Below, piece after piece: positions 27,987 through 35,594 of a stretch of 57,516 nt of DNA. Under the pieces are notes generated by a model. The model did no database searches, was not told where the DNA came from, and saw only the letters and a list, made by a program, of their open reading frames with translations. Location: positions 1-57,516 of the forward strand of contig JAJUGJ010000020.1 of assembly GCA_029268225.1 (NCBI GenBank). Reading direction: 5' to 3'. Source of the DNA: Burkholderiales bacterium. GTDB lineage: Bacteria > Pseudomonadota > Gammaproteobacteria > Burkholderiales > Burkholderiaceae_C. Position 1 is the stretch's first letter. Every line of letters begins with the position of its first letter. Both the position numbers and the translations under genes were made by a program.

Positions 27987-30710
27987 TCATGACTTGTGGG
28001 CGGGCTTCTGTGCGAGCTCGAACACCCAGCACCAGACGGCCATGGAGGCGTTGGTGGCGCTCTCGGCCCGGATGGCGCTGTTGACCACCCGGACGTCGAC
28101 GAAGCGATTCCGGCGGCTGGTGCGCAGGGCCTTCTTGAGGTCGGCGATGGGTGGGATGGTTTGGCCGCGTTCCCGAGCCACCTGCATGTAGTGGTTCAGG
28201 TTGATGGCGAACTCCTGCTCTGGCTTGCGGCTGTGGTTGAGCGGTGTGGAGCTGGAGTGGAGGTATTCGACGGTCTCCCAGAACTCCTGCACCAGCGGGT
28301 GGTCGCTGTTGATTGCCTGCTGACGCTCCACGGTCATGGTCCGGATCTGGGCCTGCAGCGCCTGGTGCTGTTCGTCGGTCAGGGTGACGACGTGGCGCAG
28401 GGCGTCGGACAGGGCCATGAGTTGGCCGTGGTTCTTGGCCAGGCGGGTGCTCTTGACCTCGGGCAGCTTCTGCAGCGCGGCCTCGTGGATGGGCGTCTGC
28501 TTTGCCAGGGTGGCGAGGATCTGGCTTTCACGCTGGGCGGCCAGCAGGACAAAGCCGCTCACGGCCTCGACCGGCATGGCCTCCAGGGCAATGGCCGCCT
28601 CGCGGGTCTTGGGGGTTTGCTGCGACCGGTCGAAGGTGAGGTGGCAGATCCGCTGCAGGATGGCGTCGGAGGCGTTGACCTCGTTGTTCTGGCTGATGAC
28701 GATGGCCCCGCGGAATGGCGGCTCATAGGTCTCGTTGCCGCCGGTGGCCATGCCGCGTGCACGCACGCTGCGGCCGTTGAAGGCGGTCTTCAGCTCGTCC
28801 CAGTCGAAGCTCTTGACGTGCGGGTTCTTGCCGGCGCCCAGCTGCTCGCGGTCGCTCTCGATCAGGACCACGGGCAGGTTGGAGACCTGGGCGAAGTTGC
28901 GGGCACGGGCCGCCAGAGAAGACTTGCTGGGGTCGAAACCTTCGTAATCACGACGGCCCACCAGCTTCCAGAGGAACTCGATCAGGGTGGACTTACCGGC
29001 GCCGGCCTCGCCCACGATCTCCAGGAAGGGGTAGCTCTTTTGCGTGGCGCGGATCTGCTCGGCGTACAGGGCGCCCAGCCAGTAGGTGAGCGCGACCAGG
29101 CCCTTGGCGCCAAAGCATGTCCACAGCAGGTTGAGCCAGTCGCTGCGGTATTCGTCAAGGTCGCGGTTGATGGTGAGCGTGACGCTCTGGTTGAGCGACT
29201 TGAGGGACAGCTTGCCGAGGTCGAAGTAGTCTTCCTTGTTGATCTCGGTGATGCGGCCGTCCTTGATGGCCACGTCGCCCAGCACGTAGGCGCTGTGCTC
29301 CCGGCTGTAGCCGATGAAGTCGATGGTCTCGACGCGCTTGATGTTGTAGAGCTGGCGCTCCATCATCCGCTCGAGCATCTGGCTTGTGCCAGAGAACACG
29401 GCACCGGGCGCGATGCCCAGCAGGCGCTTCTTGAACTCGGCGGCGGCGCTGAGCTGGCCGCTGCTGAATGTGTTCTTGATGGGCGGCGAGTCGTGCGGGA
29501 ACTCGACCCGGAAGTAGTACCAGGACTCGTCGGTGAGCTTGTTTTCCTGGAAGTAGAGGGGGGAGGGCTTGCAGTTGGCGATGGGCCGGATGGCGTGGCT
29601 CTTCTTCAGGGCCTCGTCGCGCAGCTCGTCGTCGGTGTATTTGCCGTCGTTGTCTTGCTCGAGCGCGTGGACAGCGCGGTTGTAGGCCTCCAGGTCGAGC
29701 TTGAACCAGTAGAGGCGCTTCTTGAAGTCGAAGTCGAACTCGAGCTTCTGGCCGCCGGAGTGGCGGTAGATCAGCAGGCCCTTCTCGGCGGCCGACACGG
29801 CAATGAGCAGGGCGCCCTGGTGGCGGTATTCCTTGAGGTCTTCCTCGGTGAGCTTTTCGCGCTGATGCAGGTCGTTCCAGTCGATCTTGCCCTTGTCGCC
29901 ACGCTGCGGGATCTGGGCTGCGTCGCAATCCCAGTTGTCGGCACGCGCACGCTCCACCCACTTCTGGGTGTAGGTGCGGCCCGCTTGGTCGCTGTCCAGG
30001 GCCCAGACCAGGCGCACGGAGGTGCCGCGCTCGGCGCAGGCCTTGCGCAGTTCGGCCAGGGCCTGCTCTGGGTAGTTGTTGCAGCTGAGCAGGGCCGCGG
30101 CGGCAATGTTGTGGTGTTCCAGGGCGATGGCGTCGAAGATGCCCTCGACCAGCCAGAGTTCTGACACCGTGTGTGGTTCGAGGCTGGGCGGGCACCACCA
30201 GGTGCCGTGGTAGGCCATGCCGTGCTTGAAGTTGGCCTTTTTCTTGCCGAAGCGCTCGGGGCGATCAATGAGGCGTTCCCAGTAGCCGGTGCCCACCGTG
30301 AAGCGCACGGTGGCCGAGCCCGCGCCCTTGCCGTTGTCGGCCTTGGGGTCGTAGTGGCTCTCTTGCCGGTACCAGCCTTTGATGCGGGACAGGTCGAAGC
30401 CACGGGCCTCTGCCAGGTACAGGTCGGCCGCGGCGTTGGGGTTCTTGGGCAGCTCGGGGGCGGCGCGCTTGCTCCAGTCGGTGAACAGCTCTGGGTACAG
30501 CTCTTTGATGTGGGCCTCGTAGCCGCAGTTGTTGATGCGGCTGCAGCGGATCACCCAGGGAGACTCAGCCGAGGCGAACAGCTCCTTCTTGTGGCAGCTG
30601 GGGCATTCACCCTTCTGCAGCCACTTGCCGTTGGTCTTGAAGGCGAACTCGCCCAGGGAGCGCATGACCTGGTCGTGCAGGTCGGGCTTCATTGGTTGGA
30701 TGCCGCTCAT
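27987..30710 (-). CDS. Phage primase-helicase (zinc finger, Toprim, P-loop ATPase)
   Basis: A 907-residue replication protein. The N-terminus has a zinc finger (Cys36, Cys39, Cys56, Cys62). A Toprim domain follows: LWLVEGIFDAIAL with Glu189, and WALDSDQAG with Asp239 and Asp241. The C-terminal half is an ATPase with Walker A GEAGAGKST (567-575), preceded by a DUF927-like stretch. It would both prime and unwind phage DNA. P2 instead uses a rolling-circle nickase, which is not found here. Start and stop overlap both neighbours by four bases. Confidence 0.88.
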   Translation of the reverse strand: MSGIQPMKPDLHDQVMRSLGEFAFKTNGKWLQKGECPSCHKKELFASAESPWVIRCSRINNCGYEAHIKELYPELFTDWSKRAAPELPKNPNAAADLYLAEARGFDLSRIKGWYRQESHYDPKADNGKGAGSATVRFTVGTGYWERLIDRPERFGKKKANFKHGMAYHGTWWCPPSLEPHTVSELWLVEGIFDAIALEHHNIAAAALLSCNNYPEQALAELRKACAERGTSVRLVWALDSDQAGRTYTQKWVERARADNWDCDAAQIPQRGDKGKIDWNDLHQREKLTEEDLKEYRHQGALLIAVSAAEKGLLIYRHSGGQKLEFDFDFKKRLYWFKLDLEAYNRAVHALEQDNDGKYTDDELRDEALKKSHAIRPIANCKPSPLYFQENKLTDESWYYFRVEFPHDSPPIKNTFSSGQLSAAAEFKKRLLGIAPGAVFSGTSQMLERMMERQLYNIKRVETIDFIGYSREHSAYVLGDVAIKDGRITEINKEDYFDLGKLSLKSLNQSVTLTINRDLDEYRSDWLNLLWTCFGAKGLVALTYWLGALYAEQIRATQKSYPFLEIVGEAGAGKSTLIEFLWKLVGRRDYEGFDPSKSSLAARARNFAQVSNLPVVLIESDREQLGAGKNPHVKSFDWDELKTAFNGRSVRARGMATGGNETYEPPFRGAIVISQNNEVNASDAILQRICHLTFDRSQQTPKTREAAIALEAMPVEAVSGFVLLAAQRESQILATLAKQTPIHEAALQKLPEVKSTRLAKNHGQLMALSDALRHVVTLTDEQHQALQAQIRTMTVERQQAINSDHPLVQEFWETVEYLHSSSTPLNHSRKPEQEFAINLNHYMQVARERGQTIPPIADLKKALRTSRRNRFVDVRVVNSAIRAESATNASMAVWCWVFELAQKPAHKS

Positions 30711-31123
30711 GGGTGCACAGCCTCTTTGGCTGCTTTCGCAGGCACCATGTCCACGCCGGTGACCCTCACCTGCAGACGCCCCTTTTTAAGGATGACGACC
30801 TGCCAGGTGCCGTAGTCACTCTGGTCTGCCACCTTGAAGCCGGCCGCCAGCAAGACCGTCACCAGATTCTTCTGTTTCTCATTGCCGACGAACTCGACGG
30901 CTCTGATGCTCAGCGCGCCCTGAGGGCTGTATCCACCAGAGACGTATTCAAGGTTCAGTACCAGGCCCGCCTCGCGGATCATGGGCATGTAGGCATCCAG
31001 CATGACCAGCTTGGCCTTGATGCGCTTCAGATCGCGCAGCCTGGCTGTGTGCCGGCGCTCTTCCTCCTGCATGCAGGCATCGACCAGTGAGACAGGGCTG
31101 TCTGGGTGTTTGGCTCGTGTCAT
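30707..31123 (-). CDS. Hypothetical phage protein
   Basis: A 138-residue protein of unknown family. The N-terminal half is a charged helix (ACMQEEERRHTARLRDLKRI); the C-terminal half is beta-rich (TWQVVILKKGRLQVRVTGVD). It is translationally coupled to the primase-helicase (ATGA overlap), so an accessory replication role is possible but not shown. Upstream 31124-31227 holds no frame I can support. Confidence 0.6.
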   Translation of the reverse strand: MTRAKHPDSPVSLVDACMQEEERRHTARLRDLKRIKAKLVMLDAYMPMIREAGLVLNLEYVSGGYSPQGALSIRAVEFVGNEKQKNLVTVLLAAGFKVADQSDYGTWQVVILKKGRLQVRVTGVDMVPAKAAKEAVHP

Positions 31124-31227
31124 GGGAATTTCGGGTTGAGTTGATCCCGCGCCGGCTTCATGCAGCCTTCGCGGTGGGTGTGTCTGTGGGGTTCAGGCGG
31201 TCAGGTCAGACCGTGGGTGGCGCCATG

Positions 31228-31581
31228 TCAGGGGGCATGGGCCTCCTGTTGCTGCTCGAATAGATCGAGGTTCTCGGCTTGTCCGGCGATGAAGTCACCG
31301 TTGCGCAGGTCTGCAATGCGGCCGTGCTCCATGACGGCCTGCAGGGCGCCGCGACGGATGTGCGGCGACAGCGGCACGTTGACGGTGGGGTCTGGGATGC
31401 TGGGGAGGGTGAGCATGCGCACTGTCTCTACCGACACGACGAAGTTGCAGCCGCAGCGCACGTTGCTGCATCGATAGGTGACTTCGCTGAGCGTGCGAGT
31501 GATGCGTCGTACCTTGTCGCCGCTGGCGCGGCTTTGGCAGTGCGGGCACGGAATTCCAAGGCGGGAGAACTTTGCGCTCAT
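31228..31581 (-). CDS. Ogr/Delta-like zinc-finger late gene activator
   Basis: A 117-residue protein whose first 70 residues match the P2 Ogr / P4 Delta family: CPHCQSRA, then RITRTLSEVTYRCSNVRCG (the C-x-x-C ... C-x-x-x-x-C zinc pattern), then FVVSVETVRMLTLPS. Such proteins switch on phage late promoters through RNA polymerase. The C-terminal extension of about 50 residues is longer than in P2. In P2 ogr follows gene D; here it lies in the early operon directly after the CII-like gene, with an ATGA overlap. Confidence 0.85.
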   Translation of the reverse strand: MSAKFSRLGIPCPHCQSRASGDKVRRITRTLSEVTYRCSNVRCGCNFVVSVETVRMLTLPSIPDPTVNVPLSPHIRRGALQAVMEHGRIADLRNGDFIAGQAENLDLFEQQQEAHAP

Positions 31582-32039
31582 GAGTGCCCCTTTGCGGCTG
31601 GTTCGGCCATGTCTTCCAGGCGGGCAAGCATGCTGAGCATGGCCTGCTGGGTGCGGTAGATGGCCGCACGGACGTCCTTGATCTCGCGCAGCTCGACGCG
31701 GCCGTCGGCCAGCGTTGCGTCCACTGCAGCGCCCACATTGCCGTTGGCTGCCCACACCTGGGTGACCAGCTCCAGCACGGCCAGGTCACCGGCATGGCCC
31801 TCGGCCTCGACTGGGATGGCCACATGCCCGTGGTTGGCGCACAGGGCGTGCAGAAGGCGGAAATCACCGGTCAGGCCGATGGCCATGTCTGCATCTCGCA
31901 GGGTGACCACGTTCTGCGTGGTGTTGGGGTTGGCCTTGTTGCGCAGGACGGCGGGTGTCATGCCCATGCGCGGAGCGAGCGACTCACAGCCACCAGGGTA
32001 GTCATGGACGGTGCGGTAGAAGGCGTCTTGCAGGCTCAT
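31578..32039 (-). CDS. CII-like phage regulatory protein (CP76 family)
   Basis: A 153-residue DNA-binding regulator resembling Phage_CP76/CII proteins of P2-like phages: LQDAFYRTVHDYPGGCESLA, then MGMTPAVLRNKANPN, which is the family helix-turn-helix. The C-terminal part is a long helix. It is near the head of the leftward early operon and is coupled to the Ogr-like gene, placing an early regulator and a late activator on one message. Confidence 0.83.
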   Translation of the reverse strand: MSLQDAFYRTVHDYPGGCESLAPRMGMTPAVLRNKANPNTTQNVVTLRDADMAIGLTGDFRLLHALCANHGHVAIPVEAEGHAGDLAVLELVTQVWAANGNVGAAVDATLADGRVELREIKDVRAAIYRTQQAMLSMLARLEDMAEPAAKGHS

Positions 32040-32114
32040 GCTGTTTGCTCTGAATCGAATGCTGCAGGCTGGGTACGTCCCGAACAGAATTCAGTTGTGA
32101 GGGAGGCGATCTGG

Positions 32115-32345
32115 TCAGTCGCCGATGTGAGGCAGGTTGGCGAAGGCACGCGGGTTGCGCTCGTATTCCATGAAGCCGAGGCGCGCGGCCATCAGCAGGA
32201 GGGAGGCCATGGAGCGGGACTCCTTCTCCGCCATGTCCTGGACCTTGGCTCGCTCTTCCGCAGTCAGCCGTACCGGGATCGGCTTGTCGCGTTCCAGCCC
32301 GTTGGGGGCCCGCTTCTTGATCTGGGCGGTGGAGGATGTGTTCAT
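32115..32345 (-). CDS. Small ribbon-helix-helix type phage protein
   Basis: A 76-residue basic protein. IPVRLTAEERAKVQDMAEKE followed by SMASLLLMAARLGF has the strand-helix-helix layout of Arc/CopG-like DNA-binding proteins. It is the first gene of the leftward early operon, about 66 bases from the predicted early promoter, the place where phages often put a Cro- or Cox-like antagonist. That role is inference. Confidence 0.68.
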   Translation of the reverse strand: MNTSSTAQIKKRAPNGLERDKPIPVRLTAEERAKVQDMAEKESRSMASLLLMAARLGFMEYERNPRAFANLPHIGD

Positions 32346-32410
32346 GGGAGGGCCTTTTGTGTTTCGTGGGCGGGTATGCTTGAGAAACGGTTAATTGCAC
32401 ACACAGGCGA

Positions 32411-32439
32411 AGGTTAGCACGGTAATCCGTGCAAAGCAA
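32411..32439 (-). promoter_or_regulatory. Predicted leftward early promoter
   Basis: On the minus strand: TTGCTT (complement of 32434-32439), exactly 17 bases, then TAACCT (complement of 32411-32416). The 16-bp operator palindrome 32417-32432 fills the spacer, the classic design for repression by the divergent repressor. Confidence 0.65.
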
Positions 32440-32462
32440 CATATGAGCACGGAAATCCGTTC
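32417..32462. promoter_or_regulatory. Two repressor operator palindromes
   Basis: O1 is GCACGG-TAAT-CCGTGC (32417-32432), a perfect palindrome. O2 is GCACGG-AAAT-CCGTTC (32447-32462), one mismatch, starting two bases after the repressor ATG (32443-32445) and covering codons 2-7. Centres are 30 bp apart, about three helical turns, which favours cooperative binding. A weak third copy may exist at 32385-32400. Confidence 0.75.
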
Positions 32463-32874
32463 ATCAATCTCCGCTCGCTTGAAGGAGGAGCGGGAGAAGC
32501 TGCGCCTGTCTCAGACAGAGATGGCTGAGCGGGGAGGTACGAAGATGCGTACCTACCAAGACTGGGAGAGAGGGCTTGCCGGAGTCAATGCTGAGTTTTT
32601 GGCAGAGGTCGCCGGCATAGGCATCGACGTGCTGTACGTCTTGACTGGGGTGAGAGCTTTTAGAGCGAGCGCCAACTTGAACGCCGATGAGTCCGCATTG
32701 ATTTGCCTCTACAAAGGTCTCAATGAAAGTGACCAGCAGACGGTGCGTGCAGTTGTTCGAGCCTTCGCTGAGCTGGAGGCGATAAGGCCAACATTGACAA
32801 GTTCCTCGACTGGGCAAGTCAGTTTGCCTGGAGAGTTGGTCTTCCCATCTTCTCAAAAGCGGCTTGAGGCATAG
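32443..32874 (+). CDS. Phage repressor (XRE helix-turn-helix)
   Basis: A 143-residue protein with an N-terminal XRE fold (RLKEEREKLRLSQTEMAERG, then TYQDWERGLAGVNAEFLAEV) and a short C-terminal part without the LexA-type Ser/Lys protease motifs. It therefore should not be cleaved by RecA, which is like P2 C. It is divergent from the early operon. The second operator covers its start codon region, suggesting autorepression. The frame is open 16 codons upstream, but the ATG at 32443 gives the family start. Confidence 0.85.
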   Translation: MSTEIRSSISARLKEEREKLRLSQTEMAERGGTKMRTYQDWERGLAGVNAEFLAEVAGIGIDVLYVLTGVRAFRASANLNADESALICLYKGLNESDQQTVRAVVRAFAELEAIRPTLTSSSTGQVSLPGELVFPSSQKRLEA

Positions 32875-32921
32875 CTGCACTTGAGGTCATTGGGCTCGAA
32901 TTGAAAATTCAGGGGTAAAAC

Positions 32922-33533
32922 GTGAGCAACTTTTTCGCACGACAAGGCGGCGCTGCCCGCAACGAACTTCACAGATCAGCCAGCGCGCTCATAGGCATTG
33001 CGCAGGGGCTACTCTGTGATGGCGAGCTCAATGACAGTGAGATTCAGTTCCTGAGTAAATGGTTGGAGAACAACCAATCCATAGCCAACGCATGGCCAGG
33101 TGATGTGCTTCACAGTCGAATCCGTCATGTTCTGGCGGATGGTCACGTATCAGAAGAAGAGCGGACGCACCTGATCGAAACGCTGAGACAGTTGGTGGGC
33201 GGTGCTTTGGAGGATTTGTCAGAATCTGAACATGTCTCTGAGTTGGCCTTGGATCAACTTGAGAAGATCGTGATTCCTGATTCAACCTTCTGTCTGACCG
33301 GTGAGTTTGTTTTCGCACCGAGAGCACAGTGCGAAGGGTTCATCACTCGTCTAGGTGGCATTGTCAGCAAGGACGTCACCAAAAAGGTCAACTACGTTGT
33401 TGTAGGAGGCTTGGGCAGTAAAGAGTGGAAGCACGGCAGTTTCGGAACCAAGATCGAAAAAGCTATTCAGTACAGAAGTCAAGGGCTGCCGATCTGTATT
33501 GTTCATGAAGACATTTGGGCATCGTCTTTGTGA
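32922..33533 (+). CDS. TerB-like plus BRCT domain protein, probable prophage cargo
   Basis: A 203-residue protein beginning at GTG 32922 after AGGGGT. Residues about 20-95 hold two helical units, LCDGELNDSEIQFLSKWL and LADGHVSEEERTHLIETL, resembling tellurite-resistance TerB repeats. Residues 120-200 are a BRCT domain (STFCLTGEF, ITRLGGIVSKDVTKKVNYVV, then IVHEDIW), close to that of bacterial NAD-dependent ligases. It runs with the repressor and has its own terminator, and its base composition is AT-richer than the phage core. Not needed for a P2-like cycle; a prophage-expressed host-benefit or anti-phage role is possible but unproven. Confidence 0.75.
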   Translation: MSNFFARQGGAARNELHRSASALIGIAQGLLCDGELNDSEIQFLSKWLENNQSIANAWPGDVLHSRIRHVLADGHVSEEERTHLIETLRQLVGGALEDLSESEHVSELALDQLEKIVIPDSTFCLTGEFVFAPRAQCEGFITRLGGIVSKDVTKKVNYVVVGGLGSKEWKHGSFGTKIEKAIQYRSQGLPICIVHEDIWASSL

Positions 33534-33592
33534 TTCCTTGTGTCTTTTTGAACTTGATCGTCTGTTTGTCCATCGCTTTGCTCAAGCTAATC

Positions 33593-33619
33593 AGGTGCCC
33601 TACGCAAAAGGGCACCTTT
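33593..33619 (+). terminator. Terminator after the TerB-BRCT gene
   Basis: AGGTGCCC (33593-33600) pairs with GGGCACCT (33610-33617) around a nine-base loop and ends in T residues. It would stop transcription from the repressor/TerB-BRCT side before it meets the opposing small gene. Confidence 0.7.
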
Positions 33620-33625
33620 GATTAC

Positions 33626-33904
33626 TTATTCAAGCAGCTTGAGCAATTTTCGAGCAAGTCGAAGTGCTCCAACAAGAGTGGCTGCTAAGTTTGATCCTGC
33701 TGCACCAAGCACGCCTTCTCTGGTTCTTCCGTGTATGTCCATCACGGTATAGCCTGCGCCGATGATTTCTCCACGCTCCGCTGCTTCTGCTAGCTGTCTG
33801 AATCCTCTTGCCGTTTCGCGCATAAGTGGTGCGCGCAAGTGGATGACTTTGGCGGGACTGGGTTTTGATTCTGACACGTGTACTCCTGTGTTTTTGATGG
33901 CCAC
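33626..33904 (-). CDS. Hypothetical protein (92 aa)
   Basis: A 92-residue protein of unknown family in an AT-richer stretch. Conserved-looking parts are LRAPLMRETARGFRQLAEAA and a Gly/Ala-rich, possibly membrane-associated segment GAAGSNLAATLVGALRLARK. It faces the TerB-BRCT gene tail-to-tail and shares the cargo position between the repressor and gene D. Ribosome-binding site is weak. Confidence 0.55.
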   Translation of the reverse strand: MAIKNTGVHVSESKPSPAKVIHLRAPLMRETARGFRQLAEAAERGEIIGAGYTVMDIHGRTREGVLGAAGSNLAATLVGALRLARKLLKLLE

Positions 33905-34091
33905 CTGTTGGCCACACAGAAGTGCTTACCCTATGAAACAGTCGTCATCAAGTCTGCACTTCATGTTCACCTGAGCGATCCCATCCGATGCGGTTAGACC
34001 TGCGGAGAACGAACTAAATTAACCTTGGGAAATAGGACTTTCGGTGTTGTGAAAATCCTCACACCGTTATTCAAAATCGGATGGCTTCATG

Positions 34092-34106
34092 CCGCAACAG
34101 TTGCGG
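34092..34106. repeat. Short palindrome in the D/cargo intergenic region
   Basis: CCGCAAC-A-GTTGCGG, 7-bp perfect arms, 20 bases beyond the stop codon of gene D, within a 222-base gap (33905-34126) otherwise without genes. It has no T run, so it is a poor terminator; it may be a binding site or a processing hairpin for the D transcript. Confidence 0.5.
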
Positions 34107-34126
34107 AAGCACTCGACGGATACAGG

Positions 34127-35170
34127 TTACGTTGAAGTTGATTCTTGATATTGAGGGTCGGCGGACTCCCCCGTCTCAAACTCAGCCCTGCTGGTCAGTC
34201 CCGCATCACTGAGGTTGTGCGTCACCTTGACGGCCAGCCAACCCGTGCCGTCAATCTGCTTCTTGAACCCATTGACCGTTACCGGTGTTTGGGGCTGCAG
34301 CTCCGGCCGGCCAATGGCAAGGGCCAGCTCCAGCGTCGCAGCCCCCCTCTGGATACGTTGCCACTCTGCCTTTGCCGCTGCCAGGGCGTCTGCCTCGGTG
34401 GCGTAGCTCTCTCGCAGGCGCTTGGCGTTGCCGCTTTCTCCCACTAGCACGCCTTTGCGAGTGGCCTTCTTGGCCACGTGATAGTAGGCCCGCACACCTG
34501 AGTAGGCGTCTCGGTTGCTGCTGTGGTAACGGTGCTGGTCGCCGTCAGCACGGGTGATGGTGATAGCGGGTAGCGCCTCGCCCTTGCTGGTGGTGGTGTC
34601 CGTGATGGACATGAACAGGAGTCGGCTGGCCTTGACCGTGGCGACGGCGTCGTAGCGCTTGGCCAGGCGTGTGACGAAGTTGATGTCGCTCTCGTTGGTT
34701 TGGTCGATGTGCGCGATGGCGGAAGCGGCCAGCTTGGCGTCAACTCGTGGCGTCAGGCCATGGCGCTTGGCGATGGTCGTGATGATGTCGCCCAGGCTCT
34801 TGCCGTGCCAGCTCTGGTCGCGGCGGTTGCGCAATGATTTGCCGAGGTCCGCGCTGCGCGCACGGATGGAGATGACATCTGGGGAGCCGCTGTGCTCCAC
34901 CTCGTCGACTTCGAAGGTTCCCTTGTCGATCAAGGCCTCGCCAGCCCACCCCAGCTTCAGTGAGATGGTGACGCCTTTGGATGGCAGGTCCAACGCCCCG
35001 TCGTGATCTGACAGTCGCAGCTCCAGTTGGTCTGCCTCGTCGCCCCGGCATTCGGTGAGGTTCAGGTCAATGAGGCGCGGGTCGATGGCTGGTGTGATGT
35101 TGCGGCCATCCACGACCAGTTGGTAGACGGGCTGAGGGTGCTGCGCAGCAGCTTGGGTGGTGCTGGTCAT
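34127..35170 (-). CDS. D: Tail protein gpD (late control protein D)
   Basis: 347-residue homologue of P2 gpD, the baseplate hub/tail protein historically called late control D. Opening YQLVVDGRNITPAIDPRLID, then VTISLKLGWAG and NFVTRLAKRYDAVATV are typical. It is the last gene of the tail operon and overlaps gpU by four bases. Confidence 0.93.
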   Translation of the reverse strand: MTSTTQAAAQHPQPVYQLVVDGRNITPAIDPRLIDLNLTECRGDEADQLELRLSDHDGALDLPSKGVTISLKLGWAGEALIDKGTFEVDEVEHSGSPDVISIRARSADLGKSLRNRRDQSWHGKSLGDIITTIAKRHGLTPRVDAKLAASAIAHIDQTNESDINFVTRLAKRYDAVATVKASRLLFMSITDTTTSKGEALPAITITRADGDQHRYHSSNRDAYSGVRAYYHVAKKATRKGVLVGESGNAKRLRESYATEADALAAAKAEWQRIQRGAATLELALAIGRPELQPQTPVTVNGFKKQIDGTGWLAVKVTHNLSDAGLTSRAEFETGESADPQYQESTST

Positions 35171-35580
35171 CGTGTGGCGCCGGTGGTGCCCAGGGTGTCT
35201 GTGAGGTTGTCGTCCACTCGGGTGAACTTGATGTTGAAGTCGATCTGCAGTGGAGTGCCGTCCTTCTTGAAGAGGCTGCTGTTCTCGGACAGGCTTTCGA
35301 TGACGAACTGACCGTAGACGCGCCCGCTTCCGTCTACCAGCACCCAGGCGTTTCCGGTGTCGGCCATGGCGCGGAGGTTGTCGAGGTGCCAGCGGTCACC
35401 GAACTCGGGCACGACGCGGCCTGTCATGGTCAGGCTGTCTTCACCCGGCCCGAGGAACTGGCGTGCGGGGCGGGCACCGACGCGGCTGCTGCTGGGGTGA
35501 CGCCAGTCGGTCTGGCGTTGGAGCTCTTGGTAGGCGATGGTGTTGAGCGAGAACACGAAATCGCCGAAGGCCATCATCAT
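35167..35580 (-). CDS. U: Tail protein gpU
   Basis: 137-residue homologue of P2 gpU, a tail terminator-type protein. MMAFGDFVFSLNTIAYQELQ and RVYGQFVIESLSENSSLFKK DG-type segments match the family. Three consecutive ATG codons occur at the start; the first, at 35580, was used. It is coupled to gpD (ATGA) and follows the tape-measure gene by 14 bases. Confidence 0.92.
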   Translation of the reverse strand: MMMAFGDFVFSLNTIAYQELQRQTDWRHPSSSRVGARPARQFLGPGEDSLTMTGRVVPEFGDRWHLDNLRAMADTGNAWVLVDGSGRVYGQFVIESLSENSSLFKKDGTPLQIDFNIKFTRVDDNLTDTLGTTGATR

Positions 35581-35594
35581 GGTGGTGGGGTCCT

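Noticed and set aside
27996..30164. A 722-codon rightward frame opposite the primase-helicase gene
   Set aside because: It mirrors a well-supported gene in a high-GC genome, its composition is Val/Gly/Leu/Asp-rich without motifs, and the minus-strand gene has clear zinc-finger, Toprim and Walker motifs.
32464..32880. Leftward 138-codon frame opposite the repressor
   Set aside because: No ribosome-binding site or family features; the repressor on the other strand has a clear XRE domain and operators.
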